A stretch of DNA of 64,000 bases, from contig JAQFVV010000232.1 in assembly GCA_028023455.1 (NCBI GenBank), forward strand, positions 1 through 64,000, in the 5' to 3' direction. The stretch comes from Epiperipatus broadwayi (lineage: Eukaryota > Onychophora > Udeonychophora > Euonychophora > Peripatidae). Shown here in pieces: positions 10,672-23,974 of this stretch. The notes under the pieces are model-generated. The model made no database searches. It worked only from the letters and a program-made list of their open reading frames with translations, and was not told where the DNA came from. A program made the translations under genes and the position numbers. Position 1 is the stretch's first letter, and every line of letters starts with the position of its first letter.

Positions 10672-12104
10672 AATCATTCATTTTTTGTCTTCAAATCTTA
10701 ATGCATAGCCGTAAATAAGTGAGAGAAAATCATTTAAACATCTCAAGAACTATAAGTTAGATTTAATCAAATATAAAACTATTAATTTCCATGATCTAAC
10801 TACATGCATTAGCTTTTGTAATAAGACTTTGAAATCAAATATCTCATTAATTATGTGTGTGTATTGTGTGATTAAATGTGTTTATTTTATTTATTATTTA
10901 AAAGTATATGTGTGTGATTTGAAACATATTAAATGTATACTTTAATAGAATGTGTGTACGTGTATATTATAAGGCTAGCATTTAAAGAAAGAAAGTTGGA
11001 TGTAAAATATTTTAATTATCGTTAGATAGATAAGTTGAGGTAATGGTAAAAGTGAGGGAGAAATTTATACAATAGCATTAAGAACGCATAAATATTCTAT
11101 TGGTCAAATATTTGTGACTTAAATGTTGAGAAATAGATTCATAGTATAGGTGGAAAATTGGGAATAGTTAAAAGTCCGATGAGCTAGCTGGGGAGGTCAG
11201 GTACTAAATTCGTAGCTGGTTGAGCAAGCACGTTAGTTACATAGTAATTAACTGGTACCTAAAGATTTTTCTTTAAATAAAGTGCTTGGATGACCAGTGT
11301 TATAATTTAGTATCAGAGAGTTGGTATTATTGGTAGCTTGCTACCAGTGATATTATTATCTCTATCTGAAAGATTGGAAGCCTTCAAAGATAGTGATAGA
11401 GACTAAACGAAAGGGATAGAATAAATAAATCTAAAGAATAGATTTTCCATTTTTTTTGTTTACAAAGAAAGGAGGCAGATGGTACAATATATATATATAT
11501 ATTACATCTATTTGTTTCTTTGCATACTTGTTAAATTTGATTGCTTCAAAATTTATTCCCAAGATTATAAAATCTTAGTTGCCTCATTTAAGTTGCTTCC
11601 CTTAGTTATGCTGAGCAAATGTCTAATAAGGTTATATTTAGTAATTAAATCTAACTTTTGTGCACTGAATTATTTTCAAGAATTGTGAGTGCATCATCAC
11701 ACTCAGATAGATAAATAGAATGAAGACATGGAGATAGTATATATAAGTATGTTTTAATATATTATATTATTGTGCTTCTCTTGAAAATAAATATTCTTTC
11801 ATAAGTACAGCAATTATCATTAGAATTCTTAATATGTAATTACACCTTAAGCTAAATTTAAATGTAGACATCATTTATAATGTTAGTGATACTCTATTTT
11901 CTTTATGAAGTATTATAACTTTATTTTTCTTATTGCACTGCCAAATCCATGTCTGAGATATAATAAAATTCCCATCACATTCCAACTGCATGGATAATAT
12001 TTACTTAATGTATTTAAACAAAATAGATAAATTTAATCTCTATATACTTAAAGTTACTGTTATTAAATAATTCATCTCCCCATGTCGTTTACAGCATAGC
12101 TTGA
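10672..12104. other. AT-rich DNA, no gene seen
   Basis: No supported gene. A small perfect palindrome-type hairpin GGTAGC-TT-GCTACC lies at about 11334. The stretch 11160-11420 is slightly richer in G+C, but no frame in it is convincing. Confidence 0.5.
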
Positions 12105-12404
12105 CCACAACCTGGTTGCCGGGCCATTTATTTTGGAGAAACCAAGGCAGGCATAATCAACAGGACAGCACAACACAGATATACATATAATAGAGCTATG
12201 AAAAACAATGATAATTCATCAACATTTTTAGAGCATTCCAAGAAGACAGGACATTTGTTTGAACCTTCCAGCCCTAAAATAGTCTGTATTGAGAAAAATG
12301 ACATCAAGCGGAAAATCAGAGAAGCATATTTTATTAATGGCAATAATAACTCCATCAATAGACGAGATACCTGCTTTGACATCTCCAAACGTTGGACTAT
12401 CTAG
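12105..12404 (+). pseudogene. Penelope-like element 3' end, GIY-YIG endonuclease remnant
   Basis: An open frame of about 100 codons runs from after a TGA at 12102 to a TAG at 12402. It reads AIYFGETKAG near its start, matching the Y-x-G-x-T-x core of the GIY-YIG endonuclease fused to Penelope-like reverse transcriptases. It continues with FLEHSKKTGH, the EH-x-x-x-x-GH part, and ends near RRDTCFDISKRW, the usual C-terminal pattern. The upstream RT portion was not found, so this is a 5'-truncated copy, which is common for these elements. It is a different subfamily from the element at 27170-30500, whose GIY-YIG sequence differs strongly. Confidence 0.75.
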
Positions 12405-13999
12405 TTCATTTGCATATGCTTTGCATACTGTTTTGTTTCCCTTGCCCTATTTTTTCATTCTGCAGCTCACAGTACCGCTATGAATATGAGGCAAAAGACC
12501 TTGAAAGCGCTTAGCGTGTAATAATTTCTGTGTATCTTTATAGCTTCTCATTCAAGTGTGGCATACGCTTTGTTAATTTTGTATATCATATTACAGTAAA
12601 TTTATTAAACAAAGATGATGGTTAAAAGAGGTTTATTTAACTTTTAGAATTTACTGGTAAAGTTAATTTAGTTGCACCACAATATGTTTCTTTATTTTGT
12701 TAGAGTTTGTTCATTCAACATCTTTTCTTCAGTTACAATATCTTTGTAAAATAAATTATCATTTCCAAATTTTCTCAATAATTTTTTGCAACACTATTCA
12801 CCTAACAACAAAAATAACAAGCATGTCTTTTTATCTTTAGTTTTTAAATCTAATTTCCCCCCCCCTACAAGTATTCAATAAAGAATCTTGAAATAAGTAA
12901 AAATGTGTAAGAGAAGTAAATGCAACAATTTGTTGATTCATTTTATTTATAATAATTTTATTTATTAAATAAGTAGCAAAGTTTGAAAGAACTTTGTGTT
13001 TATTAGGCTATGGTTATTCGTACTTAAGGTGTTAACCAAGCCATTAATTAGGAGATTTTACATTATTAGATTATTTATATAAAATATGAAATAATTTTAA
13101 ATAACATATTGCAAGGTAAAAACTTTCCTAACAGTGATGTATCTCCTGTTTTTCTGATATAAGAAGATAGTATAGTATTCCGGAAAAAAATATATGAAAT
13201 TTTGCAGTTTTAAAAACACATGGAAAATGATCAACCTTAAGATTAAAAATGAAAACAAAAAAATTCTAAGATTGAATCCAGTAATTTGAAAGATTCTGAG
13301 AATTTTAGAAATATGGCTGAAACTAGTAAGAAATATTCACAAGTTAAGAATTGAAATAATGAATAGATATATCATAATGAAAGATTATTTGGTTGTATTA
13401 TAATTCTAATATATCAAATAACAGTTCCTATATATTCCTTGGAGCTGTTGTTAATACAGCTTTTTTGTTTTTATTTCTTCAAATTTTTGCTTTTTTTTTC
13501 TTCATATTTTTATTTTTGAAAATGTGTGTAGTTTTTGTTTAGTTAAATAATACACTAGTAATACTTTTTTTTAAAAAAAAAATTAATTATGAGTATTTGT
13601 TGTCCAGTTAAGGTCATTGAAATATATACTTTTAAATCAGTCTTCATTAAACCTTTCTTTTATATCATTAATAAATATTTAAGCATCAAGTCAAAGTTTT
13701 ATTTAGTATTTTCAACCAGAATTACTAAGTAAAATAATCTTATGTTATGTAAACTGATGCTACTATTAGGAAAATTAGGCAGCTGTCTAGGGTATACAAC
13801 TCAATGATGAGTAATAATAATACTAAACAGACACTCAAAAAAACAATATGGTTATTGCAACTCAAAAAAAAAAACAGGAGACAAACTACTCTAAAAATGA
13901 GTTTTGCAGTGATTATATAAACCAATCTGTGAAACACAGATATGTCCACATATAGAACTTGGTGGTTCACTTTTCTGTGTACTTGTTAAATGATAGTCT
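12405..13999. other. Penelope-like 3' untranslated tail, then AT-rich DNA
   Basis: The first ~100 bp probably still belong to the Penelope-like 3' end, with AAAGACCTTGAAAGCGCTTAG near 12490. The rest shows homopolymer runs and no supported gene. Confidence 0.45.
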
Positions 14000-16850
14000 T
14001 TTTAGTTTCATCAATGTAAAAATTTTCTTTCTGAAATACTTCAACACCATATCTAATTATATCTCTCCAATATATTCTATTCTCTCTGCCAAATCTTATC
14101 AATGGAAACAGTTATCATTGCACTTCTTTAGGATGTCTTTGAGATAATCCTTATAATGTAGATGGGGTCTACCTCTTCTATGAAATCTATATTCAAGTTT
14201 ACCATGAAACACTCTTTTAGGAAGTCTTCCATTGTCCATTCATTTTACATGTCTAATCCAACGAAGATGTGATTTTACAATAATAGACTCAATAGCATCA
14301 TACCCTGAAAACTGAAGAACATATTGATTATTTTTATGATTTTGCCATTATATTTTTAAAATTTTATAGTGCATCTTTAAATAAAGTCTTTATATTGCGT
14401 TAACAGGGCATCCAAGTTTTATATCCATACAATAAATTAGGTAAAATAACAGCTTTCTATACAGATAACTTAATTGCAGAAGTTATTTGCCTAAGATGAA
14501 GTACTATCTTTTAATTTGTTAAAAGCAGCAATAGCACAATGTATTCTGTGTTGAATCTCAACATCTAAGTCCATGCTTCTATTTATAAAACTGCCAAGGT
14601 ATGTAAACTGATTTACATGCTCAAGTTGATCGTAACTGCTTGATAAAGAAATTGAGTTTTTGAACATTAATTAATAAACTGAGATCTTCATAAATTGCAT
14701 TTAAAACATTAAGGACATTCTGTAACTTGTCTTTTGATCTGGAAAAAAATAGCACAATCATCAGCTTACTGTAAATCCAGAATTTAAGAAAATGAAGTTT
14801 TTGTTTTTGCTATTAATTGATTCACATTAAAAATTTCACTATCAAATCTGTATCGGATCTTTATTACTCTCTGATTAAGCCACCAATAAACAATTCCAAA
14901 GACCACTGTCGTTGAAATTGAAAACAAAGTTGAAGCAAATACACACCCTTAACAGTTTTCAGCTCAAATACCTCAGATGTTCCACCTGTAGTAAAAACAC
15001 TTGCTCTTATTCCATCATGAAGAAGCTGTATAATATAAATAAATTTTGGCAGAACCAACTAATTTCAAACAATGCCATAAACCTGTTCTATTAATTGAAT
15101 CAAATGCTTTGATAAAATCAATAAAAGCAAGATATAAATCATTCCTTTGTTCCCAGCACTTTTTTTGTATTTGACTGCCAACAAAAATCATATCTGCAGT
15201 GTTTCATGATTCCCTAACACCACATTGAGAACTCTTTAAATTTACAAAGAGCTGTTTTGATTTCATTAAACTGGATATCTTAGTCCAAATCTAAATAAGT
15301 AAATAAAATGGATATATCATTAAAATTCATCATGTTAATTTTTGTATCATTATTCAAAAGATGATTAAAATACTTTTCCCACCTTTTCAAGGTACCATTA
15401 TCATCATATAAGAGAAGGTTATCATTGGATTAAACAGGATTATATTACCATTTCTCAGATCTATATCTTGCTTTCAATGCATCAAAAAAAAAGATCTAGA
15501 ATGATCATGATCAGCGAATGTTTGTACCTTCTTTGCAGTTTTAATTCACCAATCATTTTTAAGCCTTCCTGTCAGTGATATTCCACATTTAATTTTATTT
15601 TGCTAAGTAGAGAATGACTAGTTTTCTTTTAATTAAATCGCTAATAATATGATCATTGTCGGAAAACCAGTCATGATTCAACTTCTTAGAAAATTTCATA
15701 CTTCAACAGTATGATAGTTCTGAAGATCCAAATTAACAATTTTAGTGTTTAATAGCTATTGAAACTAAGTATGTATAGTAGATTCTTCTAAAGAACAAAC
15801 ATCAACTTTTTAGTGATTATGATTGGAATAATACCTGGTTTTTTAATGCAACTATTATTTTAATCTTAGAATATACTTGTCTATGATCCGTTTAACAATC
15901 TGAATTTATGTGTGCTTGTGGAATGTGAATTTTTTGTATTCTGAGTCCTAACAATAATGGAATCTATTAAATGCCATTGTTTTGAGAGTGGATACATCCA
16001 TGTTCCTTTGTAGTGATTTTTCTGCCTCTAAACAAAGTATTTGCAATAGTCAATAGATGTTGTGCATAAATTAAATAATAACAAATTATTAAAATTTACA
16101 ACCCCAATATCATTATTTCTAATAACTTTTGGCCAAAGTCTACTATTTATATCAACGTGATTAAAGCTCCAAGTAGAAAAATCCAATCTTTTAATGGTAT
16201 TGTTGTAAAAAGGCTATCCAACAAGGAATATAAGCTTTCCTTCTCTAAACCTAAGATTGGAGCATAGGCACTGATGAAATAAGTTTTAGTACCATTATGC
16301 AAGGTAAATTGTAGGATCACTATACAAAATTAGATTTTACAGCAAATCCAACACTATATTGTTTTACTGATTGGCATGCCTTTCCATAAAAAACTTATAT
16401 TCATCCATTTATCTGGTCTAATAAAATTCCTTCTTCTGGGAAAGAAGTTTTGTTAAGAGCAGCTATATCAATTGTAGCCATAAGTATAATTTTTCATTCT
16501 GGTCTTGAAGAGTTTGTATCAAGTAAAGTTCACACATTCCATGTATCTATGTTTAGAAAAATATATATATTTATGATAATTATCTTTAGCACTACCATTG
16601 ACACTTATTACACCATCATTACTGATGTTATTTTTACTATTCTTTTTATTTCTACCACTGAAATTAGTAATCTGCTAAGCATAACTACTTAAATAGACTG
16701 TGTGAAATAGGCAATTGTGAGACCACGTTTTCTAGGCTCTTCCACTTATGTGGTAGGCAGGGGAGATTCCTAAATAGAGTTGCCTAAACAGGCAATCTTT
16801 GTCACTCGAAACTCTTGTCTTATTTAAATCCAGTTCTAATCCAACTCATT
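14000..16850 (-). pseudogene. Decayed non-LTR retrotransposon (endonuclease + RT), RTE/craniofacial-type
   Basis: Read on the minus strand with many frame changes, this stretch keeps the order of a LINE. An endonuclease end is seen around 15880-16050 (CIHSQNNG, then TDHRQVYSK). The linker NGTLKRWEKYF lies near 15390. RT pieces QRNDLYLAFIDFIKAFDS near 15110-15150 and a QGC-region trace near 14920 follow. The catalytic ADD is in ADDCAIF near 14760, then FTYLGSFI near 14600, a YGIETW-like piece near 14410, and LRWIRHVKWMDN with RVFHGKLEY near 14200-14260. These motifs are typical of the endonuclease-RT LINEs whose proteins are often labelled craniofacial development protein 2-like. Stops and frameshifts are dense, so it is long dead. 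The clade assignment is from memory of motif style and is moderate. Confidence 0.75.
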
Positions 16851-18131
16851 AATTATTCTACTGTCTCAAGCAAAGATCACAACTAAGCACTGCTAGCCTA
16901 CTAAGCATGTTCCTGTCATTGCTTTTTTAATTTTTGAGGGCTTGAGCTAAAAAAAAAAAAAAGAAGAGGAATATTGAAGCTTGAAATGTATGTGTAGTTA
17001 AAGGATGGAAATATTGCTGCACTAACATAATCTTATTGTCACAGTTATAAAGAGATGTTCAATGGTGTGGGAGGCTCACAATAACCAGACTGTCTATATT
17101 TTTATTTATGTAAATAACTGAAGAAAATAAAGAGGGAGATAGAAAAGACTGATTGTATCAGAAACAGTATCCAGTCTTTGATGAATCAACGTCTTGTCCT
17201 TCAAGGCAGCAGAAGCTCTTGGTCATTTACTGTTTATTTGATATTCACAATTGGTCACAATCCACCACTTGTGGAGTCCATCAGTAGCCTGAACACAGCA
17301 CCCCCGACACAGTGAGGAGTAGCCATAGTTTTATGTAAAGTAGGTATTTTTATAAAACCAATATTATTATTAATACTTTTCTTTATTACTTTTTACAATG
17401 TTAATAATAATATTGGTTGAATTAGACAATGCAATAAAGAGAAAGATTAAATTATTTTTATAAAGGATAATCAATTTTATGCCTTTTATTTTTTTTATGG
17501 AAAAATACTTGAAATTAAAAATTGAAATGAGCATTTGTTAATTTGGGGCAGGGGTGAATAACAATAGTCTTTTATAGAATACAAATTAGCCTGATGCCAG
17601 CACTACACATACAATTATTTCTTTGATTCGCTATAATATGAAAAAATTTGTAAATGAAATATGAAAATTATAACATTAGATTTTCTTCACAATGCACTTC
17701 ATATTATTATTTTTTTCATTATAATAGAACTTTAAGCATAAAGTTTGAATTTTTCTAAAGGTATTTAATAATTACTATTAGTGGATGGGAAGAGTTCAAA
17801 ATATAATTGCAACTACAATACCATCATTGCAAACTTTCAGAGAAATAGTAAGTTATAATCCATGGGATTTAAAGTTGGCTATTTTTCTTTTCAGAAGCAA
17901 TTAACCATTTTTTCAAAATTATACATATTCCTCTTTATTGTTATGTTATAAGCATCTTCTATCTGATGCCTTTTTTATAAAATATAACTGATGTCTTCTT
18001 TTTCCAACCTTTTATCTTGTTTTCTATCATTATTTATTTTTTATATATAGTATACTTCAGATACTGTCTATATTTTTATATATGTGAATTGTGTAACTCA
18101 AAATTTCACCTCATCTTTTTCTTTTTTTAAG
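16851..18131. other. AT-rich DNA with a small Penelope-like scrap
   Basis: No gene is supported. Around 17788-17850 the + strand resembles the 5' coding end of the Penelope-like element at 29886 (a diverged version of the stretch encoding VQYKNTTRTLSS). The 3' part holds a pyrimidine-rich tract leading to the splice acceptor of the next feature. Confidence 0.4.
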
Positions 18132-18281
18132 GCTTCTGGGGCAGTTAATCCTTTAGTATCCACAATTATTGCACAAGATCCTGATGGTTTATTAGATCAT
18201 TCTCTTGATCGTTCATTATATCATGCCAGTGAAATGCCTCAAAGCTTTCAATACCATATTATTAAAAATGCATATGAAAAG
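18132..18281 (+). CDS. Candidate internal coding exon of an unidentified host gene
   Basis: A pyrimidine tract ending TTTTTTTAAG precedes GCTTCTGGG, and the stretch ends GAAAAG before GTATTATA, a reasonable donor. The enclosed 150 bp are exactly 50 codons, open in one frame, starting ASGAVNPLVSTII and ending HIIKNAYEK. Codon use and amino-acid mix (D, H, S, Q, Y) look like a soluble folded protein rather than AT-rich noise, and no stop interrupts it. Both ends are phase 0. I do not recognise the family. No partner exon of the same quality is visible in the window, so the flanking introns would be several kilobases long. This is the best candidate for real host coding sequence here. Confidence 0.6.
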
Positions 18282-18698
18282 GTATTATACTTTAATTTAT
18301 TTTTAATTGTGATATTGTTTTTTTTTTTTAAAAAAAGGGATTCCCCCCCCCCCAGTATTATTAATATAATACTTAGGCATTATGCTGATATCTATGAAGA
18401 TACATTGTGTCTTTATATTTACATTAAGAACGATAATCTATTTTGATTGCTTTAATAATCAATGGCTCTAGCTACTAGTATCTTCCAAATTTCGGATTAG
18501 TTTCTGTTTATTGCCTTTTCTTAATAAAGAGCATTGGAAATCCAGTTTTCTTTATTGAAAAATAGATGTTTTTCAGTAGAATAATCAATATATTATAACT
18601 TTTAATGCAGATATTAAAAAACAAACTGACATAATAATATGTGACTTTATAAATATTACCAAAATCACACTTTTCTTTATTTTGCTGTAATATCCTAT
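18282..18698. other. AT-rich, probable intron
   Basis: If 18132-18281 is an exon, this is the start of its downstream intron. It contains T, A and C homopolymers near 18320-18350 and no other signal. Confidence 0.4.
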
Positions 18699-18756
18699 AA
18701 ATACAATTTATCCAAACCACTTCGAACATGTATTAGCAAAACTCTTTATTTGTACT
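18699..18756 (-). repeat. Left arm of a ~57-bp inverted repeat (Penelope-like 3' end style)
   Basis: The reverse complement of this stretch reads GTACAAATAAAGAGTTTTGC onward and matches 21604..21660 with few differences, including the phrase GTGGTTTGGATAAATT. The AATAAA-containing tail, and the CTGAAGAAGACTGCAAGACA motif before the right arm, are typical of 3' untranslated ends of retroelements, Penelope-like ones among them. The two arms face each other across about 2.85 kb. Confidence 0.7.
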
Positions 18757-21482
18757 GTAACGGTTGGCCACATATACCCAGATGTGCCGATCCACAAATA
18801 CATTTAAACACACAGATCAACTTCAACAATCAGCTGGTTCGACCACAATGTATAATTAACTTACATCAAATCTAAAAGTTTTGGTACACCTATCTTTCAT
18901 ATCCTAAAGTTGATAGTGTCAAATACAACAGTCCGGTCCATCCACGTATATATGAGAAAGAAAGCAAGCTCGCATCTAACTACTGTCGGACCTAGGGTCT
19001 TCATGTAGGTTGCTAGAGATAACACGATGAAATACCTGACTCATGATTATATCCATCTTTAATAGACTAGCCTAAGCATTATTCATCAAATCTACATGTA
19101 ATTTAAATCAGGTCATCTAACATCTCACCACTCCTTTTTCAAAACCATTGCCTCAGATATTCGAACTCAGGAACAATTTGCATTCGACTCTCTTAACAGG
19201 TATGTATCTATGCAAACTGTTAATCAGCAACTAAAATAATACATCCTATCTATTAGAAAGAAATAACCTTTATTCAACATCTTCTCGCATACCTATCAAA
19301 CAATAATGTGAGTGAATGCATGTATAAAATATTGGCTATAAGATGGAATGTAAATACTGGATTAAATGTAAATGCTGAACTGAATGTAAATGCTGGATCA
19401 ATAAAACTACAAAGATCTTATCAATTAACATAACTTCATAATATTTATTTACAAAAAAATAAGATATATTCCAAACATAAAATAAATTCTCAATCAATTT
19501 AAAAAAGAAAAATTTCAATAAAGAAAAATATTTACAAACGCCCATAAATTACTTGGATATATCCCTATGTACTTACAGTTTTTATGTCTATGATGAGTAT
19601 CTATCATTTCTTTACTTAAACAATTTAAAACTAATCACCCTTACTTCCCATGATAGACACCTATAATATAGACATCTATATATCCAAGATAAAAAAAATT
19701 ATTAATTAAAAGTGAGATTGCTAACTCAATGAAAATTTAAATGCAACCTCAGATATAGTATGCAATATCTAGTGTGGAAAAGTATAATAATAAAACAAGA
19801 CAATATGATAGAAAAGAAAATTATAAAGAATACTATTTTAAAAGTGTTAATCATTTACTCATTATATCTTAAGAATACTATTAGTAACACATACATAATA
19901 AATAGTCATGTCATGTTGTAGCATTGTTTATTTCAGTGGCTTTTAAAAAAAACTCTTACCATTTAAATATTCTATTGGAGCACTTAATTTTATGTGCATA
20001 GTTGATAAACAAATCTCTTGGTAGAAAGTAAATCACCTAGATTTTATTAAAAACAAAAAGAAAATAGACTTTTCAACCTTCCCTCCTACTCTCTTGATAT
20101 TTTCTTATGTTGAACTGTTCCCTGTTGTAGCACTTCCCCAAATATAAGATCGAGATAATGAATAAAAATAAAAATACAGATTTATACAACAGAAAATAAA
20201 ACATAATTTTACAATCTTTTATGAATCAATATGTTTAAGCATAATTATTTTTCAAAGTCATCTTTACACAAACAGTTTATGCATTTTTTATTATAGATGT
20301 TGAACTCCTGATTAATTTTATATAGCACATCCTGAATTTATTTAAGTTGGCAGTAAGTAGTTTTATGTTACTCCACATAGATTTTCATCTTGTGTAGATC
20401 CAACTTTTCAGGCACTTAAATTGTAGACAGTTTAATATTAATGCTCATATGGCTATCGTGGATAAAAGAAAATGCTCCACCCCAATGACAATGAAGCCTT
20501 CTAGCCAATGTATCTCATATTTTAATTATATATATATAGCTTTATATAAATATATATGCGGTTTGCATTTAATAATATATTTACTGAGTCCAGTTATCTA
20601 TTGTTTGTAATATTGCTATATAAACTTTAAACTAAATGAGCTGTTCTGATTTCTTTTTTTAGTTTCTTTTAAACAAAAATCATAATACTTTTTTTTAAAA
20701 TTTAAATTGATAAATTATTTGAACTTATCTGCTTAATAAATTAGAATAAGAATGTTCTAATTCACTTTCTTTACTCTTTTTCCGACTGGCGAATTAACTA
20801 GAAAAACATTGATATTTGTTGAGACGTTACTTTAAAAAATGTCCATTCTGCAGAAAAAATATTAAAATAATAGTTCTAATAAAACTTGATTTTTTTAAAT
20901 CAAACACAAAACAAGAATAAAAAAAGATTTTTAATTGTTCCCTTTTTATATCGGCATTATTCCTATTGTTTAAAAACTAGCGTTCCACGCGTTTCTTTTT
21001 AAATATTTTTTTTTTATCGATTCATTTAAAAAAAAAAACAACAACAAATTATAACATAAATTTGCAATATTATATTATTATTCTCTCTCTTATATTTAGA
21101 TATTACCATACTTGATTTATTTTTTATTGCTATGATGATTTTTTATTTAAGTCATTGTCTGTTTAACATAACACAATACAATTTTCAACATATATATAAA
21201 TTAGTATGATTTTTTTTTTTAACAATGTTGATATTTTCTTAGTAATAAAATTTTATTACTAATATATATGTGTGTTTCTTACTGTAAATTACCCATCATT
21301 CCCAGTACTTAATATGTAGTTATTACATTGTTGAAAATATAGAAACATTTATATATTTTCTTAAAAGTGTTTTAACAAAACTTATTTTTATTTAATTTTT
21401 ACATGCTAATTAAACAAAAAAAAACATTCCGTTATTTCAGATGGCTAAGGTTTGTTGTGCTAGCGATTTTGAGCTACCTTCA
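18757..21482. other. Interior of the inverted-repeat segment, no gene seen
   Basis: The segment begins TGTAACGG, an LTR-like terminus. About 18757-19200 is richer in G+C and CpG than the neighbourhood, like an old LTR or SINE-type insertion. At 19347-19400 a short tandem repeat of about 18 bp (GAATGTAAATGCTGGAT variants) occurs three times. No coding frame is convincing. Confidence 0.4.
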
Positions 21483-21600
21483 CTGTACATATATATGTAC
21501 ACTTCAGTTTTCTTCAGATCCAGTTCACTTTAATCTCTCAAAAAAAAAGTGAACTGACTCTGAAGAAGACTGCAAGACAGTCGAAATGTAGGTGTATATA
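21483..21600 (+). repeat. Imperfect hairpin with retroelement-type 3' end
   Basis: The stretch from CTTCAGATCCAGTTCACTTT to AAGTGAACTGACTCTGAAG folds back on itself around an A-rich loop near 21545. The pairing continues outward to GTACATATATATGT and TGTATATATATGTAC at the ends. The right side carries CTGAAGAAGACTGCAAGACA then GTCGAAATGTAG, a style known from 3' ends of Penelope-like elements. It looks like two element ends joined head to head, the left with an internal deletion of about 16 bp. Confidence 0.65.
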
Positions 21601-21603
21601 TAT

Positions 21604-21660
21604 GTACAAATAAAGAGTTTTGCTAAAAAGTGTTCAAAGTGGTTTGGATAAATTATACAA
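21604..21660 (+). repeat. Right arm of the ~57-bp inverted repeat
   Basis: This is the inverted partner of 18699..18756. It follows directly after the hairpin, so the order is hairpin, AATAAA-containing tail, unique DNA. Confidence 0.7.
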
Positions 21661-23974
21661 CAGCTTTATATTTTTGTAAAACCTCTTATCTTAAATCCAT
21701 CAAAGTTTAATTCATGTTATATATGTATAATATAAAGAGCATTCCAATAGCTCTAAACAAGCTTATTTTTTTATGATAAATGCTACAAGAGAAAACATTC
21801 AAATCATCTTTATCTAGGATTGTCCCCATCCCCAGACTGGTTTCAAGCTATAGCTAATCTTCATTGAGGAGCTAGGACACCAGATTTAAAACAACTAACT
21901 CAAGATAAGCATTTATCTAAAAGTTAACTCTTAAGAAAAAGATCTGAAATTTTTAGACCTCTCCATCTGAAATAATCTTATGGGTCTGAACTTAATTCAG
22001 AAATTCCATATATTAATGTGCTTTGTGATTTAATTTAGCCAAAGCCCTAAACAGTAAAATAATAATAGTAATAAAATCATGTTAGATGTCACATGATCTC
22101 TATAGCTTGCATTTACAAATACATATATATTGTAACAGTAAATTTGATACACAGGTTTGACCACAGAGCCAAATACATACAATGATATATTCAATGTATA
22201 CTGTAAATTTTGATTTAAATAATTATTAAATGCCAATGAAAGTTGAATGGTTAATAAATTCAAGTAAAATGATTCAATTCATAAATATATATTGTAACCT
22301 TATATTTAGCCCATAGAGATTAAATATAATAGATAGTACTTTAAAAAAATTTTTTTACTCAAATAAATATAACCTTGTAATAAATAAATTGCTATTTTTA
22401 GCTATGTAAAATCTTAACTAGGCATTCTAAATTATTAATAAAATATCTTTGTTAAATATGTTTGAATGATGATTGCTAAAGTCCAAATTTGATGAGTTAA
22501 ACTTGAATAAAAAGTTAGTTTAAAAGGTCTTATACTTTGAGTTGATTGTATTAGATAGAGTTTATTTTGTTAATTGTTAAAATAGTATTTATTAATCTGT
22601 GTTAAAATGATTTTAAAATAGTAGTTTCTAAAATATCAGATAATTTGTGTAATATCTATTTCAAATTACAATTTAATAGGTTAAGTTTAGGGAAAGCTGG
22701 TTTGAAATAGGTTTTATCTTAAATGAGTTTTTAGTAATTATTAATCTGCAGTAAATTTTCTAGTTTTCTTAATCATGCCTTGTATACATGTGTGTGCAAA
22801 TATTTGGACATAATTATTGTTAAAAATAATGTATTTTATAAATGGCATTTTAAATAATTTAATGATAATTCTTAAAGAACTCATAAAATAAAAAGTTTTT
22901 GGCTTTAAGTTAAATAAATGATTTTATTTGGTAATTAAATAAAGTTAATAAAATTAATTATATGTTAATTAACTATCTAGACATCATGTGTTTAAATCTA
23001 TTCTTAGGCATCTTAATTAGTAAAAGTTCAAGGTCGAATTAATTTTATGCAATTGATAATCAAAAGGTTAAAGTTATGCTAATATTAAAAATCCCACTCC
23101 AATACTAACCGATTGATTGCGTTAAATCATGTGACAAGACTCTGGTAAAAAAATACATGTGCACACATTTTAAAAAACTGAAAAAAATAAAGTTATTTTT
23201 TTTTTCAAATAATTCTTTTCCATTCAGCTTAGTTAATAATTTTTAAATACTTATAATTTATCAATTAAATAATGTTCGAGTAAAATCTCCAAAGTTTGTC
23301 AAGCAATTCTATTCTGCAAGTACATGCTCACCCATCTGTAGGCAATAGCTCATTAAAAAATGCAAAAAGCTATATTGTTATGAAGGAAATTACAGTGTTC
23401 TGAATATAACATCCATTGGAGATTGCTAAGCTGTAAAGTTATATGTATGTTTAATTTATCATTTCTATAGACTTTTAGTTAATTTGAACTCTTGACTATA
23501 AAACCATTTTATTTATATTTCATCACTTAGTTTTAATTAGTTACTTAAGCTAATTGCTAATATTAAATGATATTGTCTTTTATATTCAACTAAATGTTTT
23601 ACTTTAGAAGAAAAGTAATTTATGTGGATAATTTAAATAATATAGTTATTATTGTACCAGGAATTGTTCTTAAGAAGAAGAATTATTATTATCATCATCA
23701 TCATCATCATCATCATTCAAATAAATGCAATAATGAGTTTTTTTAAAAGTTTTTGAGAATTTAAAAGATAAAATAAAATGCAGTCATTTGAAATTGCTTT
23801 ATATAATTTTGATAAAAGATGTTATCCGAACAGATTTTCTTAATATTTTTGAAAAGACATTATATATCTGCATTACTTCCAATACAAATTAGATAATATC
23901 TTAGCATCATAATAATTTATTTATTCATAATTCATTTATTTATTTATTGAAAGCTTATTTTTATTGTTCTACAG
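21661..23974. other. AT-rich DNA with a CAT microsatellite
   Basis: No supported gene. An ATC/CAT trinucleotide run lies at about 23691-23717. Similar runs sit inside the LTRs of element A. Confidence 0.6.

Noticed and set aside
23691-23717. CAT repeat as a species marker
   Set aside because: Such trinucleotide runs are common in several invertebrate genomes and do not identify the organism.
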